Source: an uncultured Chitinophagaceae bacterium
GTDB lineage: Bacteria; Bacteroidota; Bacteroidia; Chitinophagales; Chitinophagaceae
Length of the DNA stretch: 7,315 nt
Assembly: GCA_903832075.1 (NCBI GenBank)
Contig: CAILAF010000612.1
Span: forward strand, 1 to 7,315
Reading direction: 5' to 3'
The notes under the pieces are model-generated. The model saw only the letters and a list, made by a program, of their open reading frames with translations. It ran no database searches and was not told the origin of the DNA. This document shows, piece by piece, positions 1 to 6,298 of the stretch. The number at the start of each line of letters is the position of its first letter. The stretch's first letter is position 1. Made by a program: the position numbers and the translations under genes.

Positions 1-645
1 AATATTTTGAATTATTTTTTTTGCAACTTCTTCAACATCATTAACATTAATTTCATTTACACCAAACAAAGTAGCCAATTCATTTAGATTTGGTTTTAGC
101 AAAAAAATATTTTCTTTGATTGCTAACTTTAAAGCATCACCGGATGTATCAACAATAAGTTTTGCATTTTTTGTTTCTGCAATCAATCCTAATTGAGAAA
201 AAATATTAATTGGAAATGCTTTTGGCAAACTGCCACTTAAAACAATATATTCAACATCACTGATACCTTCAATTACTTTTAAACATTGCGACCATTCAGA
301 TTGACTTAATTCCGGATCGGGCATTGCAAAACGATATTGCTTATTACTTGATTGATCTAAAATGGAAAAATTTTCTCTTGTCTCATTTTCAACTTCAATA
401 AACATTGAAGAAACCTTTTCTTTTTCAATTAAATGATTCAAAAATTTCCCGGTAAAACTACCTGAAGGAAACACCGCAACTACTTCACCGCCTAATCTTT
501 TAATAACTCTTGCCACATTGATACCTCCGCCACCCGGTTCCAGTTTAGTTACATTACATCGTAATTTTTTTTCTGGAATTAATGAAGGCACTGATGTGCT
601 TTTATCAATACAAGGGCTAAATGTAATGGTAACTATTTTTAGCAT
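1..645 (-). CDS. pfkB: PfkB-family sugar-phosphate kinase, probably 6-phosphofructokinase (partial, C-terminus off the window)
   Basis: Cytoplasmic ribokinase/PfkB-fold kinase that phosphorylates a sugar phosphate with Mg-ATP. The most likely reaction is fructose-6-phosphate to fructose-1,6-bisphosphate. The reading frame is open from the ATG at 645 to base 1, giving 215 codons of a family usually near 310 residues. The missing part should contain the C-terminal GAGD catalytic/anion-hole motif. Visible signatures are KLRC (27-30), the N-terminal family motif EPGGGGINVAR (36-46), YRFAMP (104-109), SGSLP (137-141), VDTSGDAL (165-172) and KPNLNEL (184-190). From memory these follow E. coli PfkB (6-phosphofructokinase II) motif by motif, more closely than ribokinase. 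1-Phosphofructokinase (FruK) or tagatose-6-phosphate kinase remain possible because the specificity-determining C-terminus is not seen. It starts 12 bases after the stop of the upstream Mg2+ ATPase gene, which suggests cotranscription and perhaps translational coupling. No separate promoter is visible. Confidence 0.88.
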   Translation of the reverse strand, partial: MLKIVTITFSPCIDKSTSVPSLIPEKKLRCNVTKLEPGGGGINVARVIKRLGGEVVAVFPSGSFTGKFLNHLIEKEKVSSMFIEVENETRENFSILDQSSNKQYRFAMPDPELSQSEWSQCLKVIEGISDVEYIVLSGSLPKAFPINIFSQLGLIAETKNAKLIVDTSGDALKLAIKENIFLLKPNLNELATLFGVNEINVNDVEEVAKKIIQNI

Positions 646-657
646 GAATAATTTTAT

Positions 658-3177
658 TTATGCAGTTCTGTATTTTTTAAAGAACCAAACTTTTAATACA
701 TCTGCAGTAATGATATAAAGAATTACAATCAAAAGCATTAAACACAAATTAAATAATGGAAGCGGAATTAAACCAAACTGATTGGCAAATGGTAAATACG
801 GTAAAATTATTACTGTGATAAAACCAATCACACTTAATATGAACAAATACTTACCCGGCTTACTTTTAAAGAAATTATTACGCGTCCGAATAATAAATAA
901 GATAAGCAATTGAGCAATCGTTGATTCTACAAACCATCCCGTTTGAAAAGCAGATTCTTTAACCTTCAATACAAATAAAAGAGTTAAGAAAGTAATCACA
1001 TCAAACAATGAACTGTGTATACCAAAGATGATCATATAATTTCTTACAGCTTTTAAATTCCATTTACCAGGTTTGTTTATTTGTTCCGAATCAACATTAT
1101 CAGAAGTAATTGCGAGATATGGCGAGTCTGTAATGAAATTGATTAATAAAATTTGTTTTGGTAACATGGGAAGAAATGGTAATAATAATGAAGCAATTGC
1201 CACACTACACATACTTCCAAAAGTTGATCCGGTATTGATAAAAATATATTTGAGCGTATTGGCAAAAGTTTTTCTTCCTTCTTTAATGCCATCAGCCAAT
1301 ACCATTAAATCTTTTTCCATTAAAACAAAATCAGCAGCTTCTTTAGCAACATCAACAGCATTATCAACTGAAATACCAACATCAGCGGCATTGATTGCAG
1401 AAACATCATTAATACCATCACCCATATAAGCAACAGTGTATGTTTTCCTTAACGCTTGTATGATGCGTTCTTTTTGTTGGGGTTCTACTTCAGCAAAAAT
1501 GTGTACGCGTTTAACCAATTGTTTTAAAGCTTCAGGACTTGTATTAAAAAGTTCTATACCCGTTAATACAACTGGATTTTTGATACCAATTTTTAATGCA
1601 ATTGATTTTGCAACATTTTTATTATCGCCTGTAATTATTTTTAACCCAACTTTCAGTAAATGTAATTTGTCAATAATTTCAATGATACCTGCTTTAATTG
1701 GATCTTCTATTAAAATAAAACCCGCAAAGATCATTTCATTTTCATCTTCTTTTGAAATACTATCTGCAACAATATTTTTATAACAAATACCAATTGCTCT
1801 TAATCCATTTATCCCAAATTGTTCATACCTGGTTTCAATATCCTGACGATGTGTTTCAATATTTCCAATAGTATCATCACTTAATTTTATTTTTGAACAA
1901 ATGCTGATGATTTGATTGAATGCACCTTTGGTAATCAGCATTTTTTCTTTATCAGATTTGATTGCAATACTTAATCTTTTTCTGATAAAGTCATAAGGTA
2001 CTTCTCCAATTTTGTTTGATGGATCTTTTATTTCTACAGACAAATTTTTTATGGCTTCATCAATTGGGTTGCTATATCCGGTTTCAAATGTTGCATTCAA
2101 ATAAGCAAGTTCTTTTACAAATGCACTCTCTTTTCCAAAACCATCTAATAATCCATTTACTTTTATTCCACCTTCCGTAATGGTTCCGGTTTTATCGGTG
2201 CATAATAAATTTACTTCACCTAAGTTTTGAATAGAGGATAATTTTTTTACGATTACTTTTTTAGCTAATAATCTTTTGGCACCTGCACTCATTGCAATAG
2301 TTGTAATAGCAGGAAGCAGTTCAGGAGCCATGCCAACAGCTAATGCCAAAGCAAACAATGCAGAATCTATGATTGATTTGTGGTTTAATAAATTAACAAT
2401 TAAAATAAATATAGAAAGCACCAATGTTATTTTCATCAGAAAAAAACCAAAGTCCTTGATCCCTTTTTCAAAAGTAGTTTCAACAGAAGTAGAAGCACTT
2501 TGAGTGATGCTTCCGAAAATTGTATTCGTTCCTGTATTAATGACCAATGCTTTTGCATTGCCACTAATAATATTGGAACCTTCCCAAAGACAATTGGTTC
2601 TTTTTGCCAATGTTGTTTGTTCATCCAAAATACCCGATTCTTTTCTTACAGGAAATGATTCTCCTGTTAAACTTGCTTCATTAACATGTAATTCATTTGA
2701 ATCAATGATCAAACAATCAGCAGGAATCATATCACCGGCTTTACACAAAAGCACATCGCCGGTTACAATAGTTGTTGAAATTATTTCTTGTGGTTTTTCA
2801 TCCCGTAAAACTGTACACTTTAATGCAATCATTGATTGCAATTTCTCAACAACTTTACTTGCATTTCTTTCCTGAAAGAAACTAAGCAAACCAGTTGATA
2901 CAACAATAAACAGAATAATAAAAACATCTGATGTATCTCCAAGAAAAGCTGATAATATAACTGCACCAATCAACAAAAGCATCAATGGACTTTTAAATTG
3001 TCCAATAAAAAGTGCCATATCTTTTTGAAAAACAGATTTTGTTTTTCTATGTTGACTGGATCGAAGAAGTATTTCGTTTGCAGTAGATTGAGATAATCCT
3101 TTATCAGAACTATTTAATTGCTGAAACCAATGATTGATATCAAATTGCCAGAAACTGTTTGATGATGAATTTTCCAT
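658..3177 (-). CDS. mgtA: Magnesium-translocating P-type ATPase (MgtA/MgtB type, P-IIIB)
   Basis: Inner-membrane pump that uses ATP hydrolysis to bring Mg2+ into the cell. It has 839 residues, slightly shorter than E. coli MgtA (about 898), mostly through a shorter N-terminus. All P-type domains are present in order: N-terminal cation-ATPase segment; first membrane pair about 62-101; actuator domain with TGES (171-174); second membrane pair about 242-291 with the PELLP ion-site motif (285-289); phosphorylation site CTDKTGT (326-332, phospho-Asp 328); nucleotide domain with KGAF (417-420); TGDN (516-519); GDGIND (586-591); and about six C-terminal membrane helices (646-825). PELLP, VIVKKL (308-313), NFITDSPYLAI (680-690), FQTGWFVES (744-752) and FFKSKPGKYL (769-778) are typical of MgtA/MgtB rather than of Ca2+, Na+/K+ or heavy-metal pumps. 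The ATG at 3177 gives a normal N-terminus. No strong Shine-Dalgarno is seen. No M-box or other Mg2+ riboswitch is recognisable in the leader. It is followed after 12 bases by the pfkB-like gene. Confidence 0.95.
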   Translation of the reverse strand: MENSSSNSFWQFDINHWFQQLNSSDKGLSQSTANEILLRSSQHRKTKSVFQKDMALFIGQFKSPLMLLLIGAVILSAFLGDTSDVFIILFIVVSTGLLSFFQERNASKVVEKLQSMIALKCTVLRDEKPQEIISTTIVTGDVLLCKAGDMIPADCLIIDSNELHVNEASLTGESFPVRKESGILDEQTTLAKRTNCLWEGSNIISGNAKALVINTGTNTIFGSITQSASTSVETTFEKGIKDFGFFLMKITLVLSIFILIVNLLNHKSIIDSALFALALAVGMAPELLPAITTIAMSAGAKRLLAKKVIVKKLSSIQNLGEVNLLCTDKTGTITEGGIKVNGLLDGFGKESAFVKELAYLNATFETGYSNPIDEAIKNLSVEIKDPSNKIGEVPYDFIRKRLSIAIKSDKEKMLITKGAFNQIISICSKIKLSDDTIGNIETHRQDIETRYEQFGINGLRAIGICYKNIVADSISKEDENEMIFAGFILIEDPIKAGIIEIIDKLHLLKVGLKIITGDNKNVAKSIALKIGIKNPVVLTGIELFNTSPEALKQLVKRVHIFAEVEPQQKERIIQALRKTYTVAYMGDGINDVSAINAADVGISVDNAVDVAKEAADFVLMEKDLMVLADGIKEGRKTFANTLKYIFINTGSTFGSMCSVAIASLLLPFLPMLPKQILLINFITDSPYLAITSDNVDSEQINKPGKWNLKAVRNYMIIFGIHSSLFDVITFLTLLFVLKVKESAFQTGWFVESTIAQLLILFIIRTRNNFFKSKPGKYLFILSVIGFITVIILPYLPFANQFGLIPLPLFNLCLMLLIVILYIITADVLKVWFFKKYRTA

Positions 3178-3523
3178 TTAATGTTCAATCAAATTTTATC
3201 ATTTGCTTAATAGAACTAAAAACAAAGAATAGAAAATATAATTATTGCTGACAAGTTAAAGTAAATTTAGTCAACCGAAAATCATCAAAAGAAAATTTAC
3301 CAATTATTAAATTAGCAGGTCACCATTTTAATAAATATAACCGCACATATTATTTTATAGAAAAAAATACTGTTTTGTAGGAAAAAGCATGAATCCTACC
3401 ACATTAAAACTATAATGTCAGCTATTTCTGAATGCAAAATAATACGTAATCGAAATCTGTAAAATAGCCAACCTCCGTCAACTTTATGCTGGCGATTTAA
3501 AACAATAAAAAGTTCTCTGATAT
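3178..3523. other. Intergenic region: leader of the mgtA-pfkB unit and 3' region of the cytochrome c gene
   Basis: A 346-base AT-rich stretch that should contain the promoter of the Mg2+ ATPase and the transcript end of the cytochrome c gene, both on the minus strand. I find no ORF with a plausible start. The only clear structure is the inverted repeat at 3377-3399. A weak Bacteroidota-like promoter candidate on the minus strand is TTTG (3286-3289) and TAAATTTA (3262-3269) separated by 16 bases. It misses the last base of the TAnnTTTG consensus and has slightly short spacing, so I do not call it. No tRNA- or riboswitch-like fold was recognised. Confidence 0.5.
3377..3399. repeat. 6-bp perfect inverted repeat GTAGGA-N11-TCCTAC
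   Basis: Arms lie at 3377-3382 and 3394-3399 with an 11-base spacer. The dyad sits about 200 bases upstream of the Mg2+ ATPase start and about 125 bases beyond the cytochrome c stop. Read on the minus strand, a seven-T run (3367 down to 3361) follows the stem after 9 bases, so it could act as a weak terminator for the cytochrome gene. The long spacer and the detached T-run make that uncertain. An operator for the downstream operon is the alternative. The arms are GC-richer than their surroundings, which is why the dyad stands out. Confidence 0.4.
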
Positions 3524-3946
3524 CTAAGATTTTTTTGCTAAGCTGCGAATATATAAAACAAGTTTCCAACGCTCTTTTTCAGTAATGGTACGCCTGAAGG
3601 AAACCATTGGGGTTTCTGTATGACCATTGGAAATTAACCAAAACAATTCTCCATCTGTATTATTTTGCACTTTATCTGAGCTGTGATCCGCAGGTTTAGG
3701 ATCAAGAGTATAAGCTGAAGGGCCATCTCCCTTGCCGCTATTACCATGACAAGGTCTGCAATTTTTTCTATAAATCATTTGAGCTTCAGGTAAAAACTGT
3801 GCACTATCTTTTAAAGGATTTACCAATGATTTTGCATTTGCAGGAATTACCCGTTCTGCTGTTTGAGAAAACAAGCTTCCAGGAATGGCAAATACTAAAA
3901 TGATTATTACAAACAACGGTGTTTGAAAACTGTTTTTTCTTTTCAT
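3524..3946 (-). CDS. Exported monohaem c-type cytochrome
   Basis: Small periplasmic (or membrane-tethered) electron carrier of the class I / cbb3-type cytochrome c domain family, 140 residues. An N-terminal basic stretch (KRK, 2-4) and a hydrophobic segment (about 11-26) ending in SLFSQ form a signal peptide, with cleavage likely near residue 27-29. The uncleaved helix could alternatively serve as an anchor. The haem attachment motif is CRPCH (63-67), followed by the GNSGKGDGP loop (68-76) seen in many Bacteroidota cytochromes. The probable sixth haem ligand is Met114 in TPMVSF (112-117). The C-terminal helix ERWKLVLYIRSL (125-136) completes the fold. There is no lipobox cysteine; both cysteines are in the haem motif. 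No oxidase, reductase or cytochrome maturation gene is next to it, so its redox partner cannot be named. It stands alone: 346 bases separate it from the downstream ATPase gene and 180 from the nearest upstream small ORF. Confidence 0.93.
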   Translation of the reverse strand: MKRKNSFQTPLFVIIILVFAIPGSLFSQTAERVIPANAKSLVNPLKDSAQFLPEAQMIYRKNCRPCHGNSGKGDGPSAYTLDPKPADHSSDKVQNNTDGELFWLISNGHTETPMVSFRRTITEKERWKLVLYIRSLAKKS

Positions 3947-4028
3947 ACAAACTATTTTTGTGAGGCTTTTTATTGTATAAGCATCAATGTTAAAACGATT
4001 TGACGGAAGAAAACATGACGATTGTTAG

Positions 4029-4052
4029 GATTTTGCTTTTTATAGCAAAATC
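4029..4052. repeat. Perfect 9-bp hairpin upstream of the cytochrome c gene
   Basis: GATTTTGCT (4029-4037) and AGCAAAATC (4044-4052) are exact reverse complements around a 6-base loop. The structure lies about 80 bases upstream of the cytochrome c start and 75 bases beyond the small ORF at 4127-4279. On neither strand is it directly followed by a T-run, so it is not a standard intrinsic terminator. It could be a leader-RNA hairpin of the cytochrome transcript, a 3'-end stabiliser for the upstream transcript, or a protein-binding dyad. The sequence does not decide between these. Confidence 0.5.
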
Positions 4053-4082
4053 GGCTTTTAAAGGCGAAAAGACCAATAACTC

Positions 4083-4104
4083 AAAGAATATTGATTCTTT
4101 TTTT
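4083..4104 (+). terminator. Weak AT-rich hairpin with T-run (terminator-like, plus direction)
   Basis: AAAGAAT (4083-4089) pairs with ATTCTTT (4094-4100) around a 4-base loop, and TTTT follows directly (4101-4104), with another T-run after GC. The geometry is terminator-like on the plus strand, but the stem has only one G:C pair and no plus-strand gene lies upstream. It may be chance in very AT-rich DNA, or it may limit antisense transcription from the opposite side. Confidence 0.25.
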
Positions 4105-4126
4105 GCTTTTTGAAGTAGAATATCAA

Positions 4127-4279
4127 TCATTTTATTTTTTCTACATTCTCATCTTTCTTCTTAACTACAGAAAAATGATTGAATGAATTCATTGCCAGTG
4201 TTTGAAAACTGCTATCAGGTTTTTGCCCAACCCATCTTTGTAAAATTTGTATAGCACCCATCTTTAAGGATAAAGCCAT
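4127..4279 (-). CDS. Possible small protein of 50 residues, function unknown
   Basis: An ATG at 4279 opens a 50-codon frame ending in TGA at 4127-4129. I do not recognise the product. It begins MALSLKMGAIQILQRWVGQ, continues through a mixed central part and ends in a lysine/glutamate-rich tail (KKKDENVEKIK, 40-50). The N-terminal half could form an amphipathic helix. There is no signal peptide, cysteine or known motif. An AGGA lies 12 bases before the ATG (4295-4292), a little far for a ribosome site, but Bacteroidota rarely depend on one. In favour: balanced amino-acid composition and a position in a stretch otherwise empty of genes, in the same orientation as the flanking cytochrome gene. 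Against: short length and no visible homologue or promoter. In-frame extension upstream meets a TAA at 4307-4309 without another ATG. Confidence 0.4.
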   Translation of the reverse strand: MALSLKMGAIQILQRWVGQKPDSSFQTLAMNSFNHFSVVKKKDENVEKIK

Positions 4280-4709
4280 GATGCATATTTTTCCTGTAAT
4301 AAAAGTTTATATGTAACATCAGAATATCAAAACACATAAGTTATGACTCTGATTTTAATTGCAATAAGTGGATAATTTACTACTAATTTTCATAGTATAA
4401 TTACGCTTTAATAAAATTTTATTGATTTTATAATCTCTTTTTAAGCATTATTCATTCCATGTAAGAACTATCGCAACAATTACTTGATAACTTTATATCG
4501 GTTTTTCATAGGATATTGGATTTTAAAAACGGGACTGGATTTATATCCTGGTCCCTTTTTTATTTCCATTGCTTTAAATACAATTTGTGTATACCATTTC
4601 TTTCATAAAGAACGCCAATTTTTTTATTGCTAATTTTAACAATACTCGAATACACAATAAAATCATTTTTCCTATGCCCATACTTTTAGTCATTATCAAA
4701 ATATGATCC
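4280..4709. other. Gene-poor intergenic stretch upstream of the M24 gene
   Basis: About 430 very AT-rich bases, probably holding the minus-strand promoter of the small ORF and the plus-strand promoter of the M24 gene. The only strong element is the terminator at 4531-4561. Plus-strand ATGs in this stretch open frames of ten codons or fewer. A TACTTTTA at 4681-4688 resembles the TAnnTTTG -7 element of Bacteroidota promoters with one mismatch, 22 bases before the M24 start. I find no matching TTG at the expected distance, so it is not called. No tRNA arm pattern or recognised sRNA family is visible. Confidence 0.5.
4531..4561 (+). terminator. Strong intrinsic terminator, probably bidirectional
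   Basis: GGGAC (4531-4535) pairs with GTCCC (4551-4555). Inside, GGAT (4537-4540) pairs with ATCC (4545-4548) around the 4-base loop TTAT, with a small 1x2 internal loop between the stems. Six Ts follow on the plus strand (4556-4561). On the minus strand the stem is followed by GTTTTT (4530-4525), so it could work both ways. It is the most GC-rich structure in this part of the window. No plus-strand gene is seen upstream of it. It may end an unannotated RNA, or attenuate the leader of the M24 gene, which starts 149 bases downstream. Confidence 0.75.
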
Positions 4710-5900
4710 ATGAAAATTGAAACTGAAGAATACGATTTACGTATAAAAGTTTTGCAAGATGCTATCAAATTATCTTCTCTTGATGTTTTTGTAATTACAG
4801 AAGAAGAAAGCATTTATTATTTAACCGGACTCACTTATAAAAGTTTAGAAAGATTATTCATACTGGTTGTTTGGCATGATAGAATAATTTTTATTGTTCC
4901 TAAAATGGAACTTGCACATTTATCACAAGTAAAGAATATTGATTCTGTTGTAACCTATTCAGAATACCCTGCAAAAATTGGTGAGCGTTGGTATGATGTA
5001 TTGATAACATTTCTTGAAAAAAATAATGTGATAGGATTAGAAAGCAAATCTCCTTTTGAAATAGCTGAACTATTGCAAAAAAATAATTTTTCAATAACTC
5101 AATGCGATTTATTGAATAAACAAAGATGGATAAAATCTGCAACCGAAATTGAATTGATCCGAATCGCTGCGAAATATTGCGAGATGTCATTATCTCAATT
5201 AAATTCAACTTGTTATTATGGCATGACTGAATTAGAAGTGCTGGGAATTGGCAAACACATCCAAAAGAAAATTATTAGAGATACCGAATTTGATTATTTA
5301 TCCAGTAATATATTAGTGGCTGTTTGGCCAAGTAGAATTTCACATCAACCACATGGAATACCTGTAATTGGAGATAAACTTAAAAATGGTTCACATATTA
5401 GTTTGTCTTTTTTACGTGTAAATGGTTATGCTGCAGAATTAGAAAGAACTTTTTTTACCGCAAAACCAAATCAGCAAGAAAAAGAATTGTTCAATACAAT
5501 GCTCGAAGTAAGAAAGAAATGTTATGCTGTTCTTCGTGAAGGAATTAGTGGAGAAGAGGTTGACTTAGTTGCAAAGAATTTTTTAGAAAAAGAAGGATTG
5601 CAAAATAATAGAATGCATAGGTCGGGGCATGGTATAGGATTAAATAACCATGAAGGACCTTTTATTGCAGAAGGTGATCCTACCATTCTAAAAGAAAATA
5701 TGGTTATCAGTATCGAACCGGGAATATATGTAGAAGGAGTTGGTGGTTTTAGACATTCTGATACTGTAAGAATAACAAAAACCGGATATGAGCAATTAAC
5801 AAATTGGCCGGATGATATTGAACGTTTAACATTTACAAATTTTAATCCTATACATCGTCTCAAAGGTTGGATCGCAAAAAAAATGTTTAAGATAAAATAA
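4710..5900 (+). CDS. M24 'pita-bread' family protein, creatinase/Xaa-Pro peptidase-like, with an altered metal site
   Basis: A 396-residue cytoplasmic-type protein without a signal peptide. Residues 1-140 form a creatinase-type N-terminal domain (VITEEESIYYLTGLTY, 28-43). Residues about 145-370 form the M24 catalytic domain, followed by a basic tail. Conserved landmarks are H215 (QPHG), GHGIGLNNHEGPF (306-318), IEPGIY (335-340) and GGFRHSDT (345-352). In metal-dependent M24 peptidases five residues hold two metal ions: D, D, H, E, E. By my alignment these positions are S233, E243, H307, E336 and S350, so two aspartates and the last glutamate are replaced. The pattern around GYAAELERT (239-247) instead matches creatinase, where a His and two Glu residues act without metal; here they would be H215, E245 and E336. 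The substrate is unknown. It may be a metal-independent C-N hydrolase or a peptidase with unusual metal use. It is the only plus-strand gene here and stands alone. The ATG at 4710 places the N-terminal domain at normal length. Confidence 0.88.
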   Translation: MKIETEEYDLRIKVLQDAIKLSSLDVFVITEEESIYYLTGLTYKSLERLFILVVWHDRIIFIVPKMELAHLSQVKNIDSVVTYSEYPAKIGERWYDVLITFLEKNNVIGLESKSPFEIAELLQKNNFSITQCDLLNKQRWIKSATEIELIRIAAKYCEMSLSQLNSTCYYGMTELEVLGIGKHIQKKIIRDTEFDYLSSNILVAVWPSRISHQPHGIPVIGDKLKNGSHISLSFLRVNGYAAELERTFFTAKPNQQEKELFNTMLEVRKKCYAVLREGISGEEVDLVAKNFLEKEGLQNNRMHRSGHGIGLNNHEGPFIAEGDPTILKENMVISIEPGIYVEGVGGFRHSDTVRITKTGYEQLTNWPDDIERLTFTNFNPIHRLKGWIAKKMFKIK

Positions 5901-5940
5901 AATTGATAGTTACTTGCTATCTAATTGACTGAATTTTTTT
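5901..5940 (+). terminator. Possible weak terminator of the M24 gene
   Basis: Directly after the M24 stop, AATTGATAG (5901-5909) pairs with CTATC-T-AATT (5917-5926, one bulged T) around a 7-base loop. Seven Ts follow at 5934-5940, seven bases after the stem. The stem is AT-rich and the T-run is not adjacent, so strength is doubtful. It overlaps the 3' end of the converging broken gene, whose stop is at 5910-5912, and could end transcription on both sides. Confidence 0.4.
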
Positions 5941-6193
5941 ATTGGTTGTGCTGTTTGTGCTTTCACCTGATTAATGATATTAGCTTGTAAGCTATCTATG
6001 CTATTGGAAATGAACATTACTTTCTGATGCGGTAAATTACTATTCAAACAATTTGTTTGATGGTACTTAAGTTTTGAAAATGTTTATTCAATGCTGCTTC
6101 CGAAAATTTAAGTGTAAAATATTTATCTGCTGCAAAAGATGCCAATGGTACAAAAGCAATGATGGCAATGATAATGCGTGATTTTTATTTCAT
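5910..6193 (-). pseudogene. Broken gene for a small exported protein (premature stop plus -1 frameshift)
   Basis: The minus strand from an ATG at 6193 reads MK, a TAA stop (6185-6187), then a textbook signal peptide: KSRIIIAIIAFVPLASFAA (codons 4-22) with likely cleavage near residue 21-22. The mature part starts DKYFTLKFSEAALNKHF and runs to codon 49, where TGA (6044-6046) stops it. Adding one T to the TTT run at 6046-6048 moves into the frame that continues NSNLPHQKVMFISNSIDSL and on to a natural TAA at 5910-5912. The restored product would be 94 residues: a small secreted protein with a helical look and a Gln/Lys-rich end. I do not recognise the family. Composition stays protein-like on both sides of the lesion, which is unlikely by chance. 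Two independent lesions favour a decayed gene, though a sequencing error, especially the single missing T, cannot be excluded. Alternative starts after codon 3 would have to be ATT or ATC. Confidence 0.65.
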
Positions 6194-6210
6194 ACTATGC
6201 TAATTTTTTT

Positions 6211-6248
6211 GATAATAAAATGCATGGTTTACTTTACATAAACCCTGC
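6211..6248 (-). terminator. Probable terminator of the lipocalin gene
   Basis: On the minus strand GCA (6248-6246) and GGTTTA (6244-6239) pair with TAAACC (6231-6226) and TGC (6224-6222) around a 7-base loop, with one mismatch between the two stem parts. The T-rich sequence ATTTTATTATC (6221-6211) follows. It lies about 50 bases beyond the lipocalin stop and before the broken gene, so it would end lipocalin transcription. The T-run is interrupted by As, hence moderate confidence. Confidence 0.5.
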
Positions 6249-6298
6249 TTAATTAAAACTGTGGGGAGATGATTATTTTTTATTCAATAATTAATCAA

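Noticed and set aside
1073..2875. Several 60-125-codon plus-strand frames inside the Mg2+ ATPase gene
   Set aside because: They are antisense shadows of a fully conserved P-type ATPase with every catalytic motif in the minus-strand frame.
3262..3289. Promoter-like TTTG-N16-TAAATTTA on the minus strand before mgtA
   Set aside because: It misses the final G of TAnnTTTG and the spacing is short; in DNA this AT-rich such matches are expected by chance.
3178..3523. A possible Mg2+ riboswitch (M-box) before mgtA
   Set aside because: None of the long conserved paired elements of the M-box is recognisable; only one 6-bp dyad is present.
4367..4375. TTATCCACT on the minus strand, eight of nine bases of a DnaA box
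   Set aside because: A single near-match with no cluster of boxes and no replication gene nearby.
4480..4569. A 29-codon minus-strand frame starting at 4569 and running through the terminator hairpin
   Set aside because: Its sequence is largely dictated by the inverted repeat and T-run, it has no visible start signal, and the terminator explains the conserved-looking bases better.
4574..4813. A 79-codon minus-strand frame overlapping the start of the M24 gene
   Set aside because: It covers the first 104 bases of a clear gene in antisense, has AT-driven composition and shows no motif.
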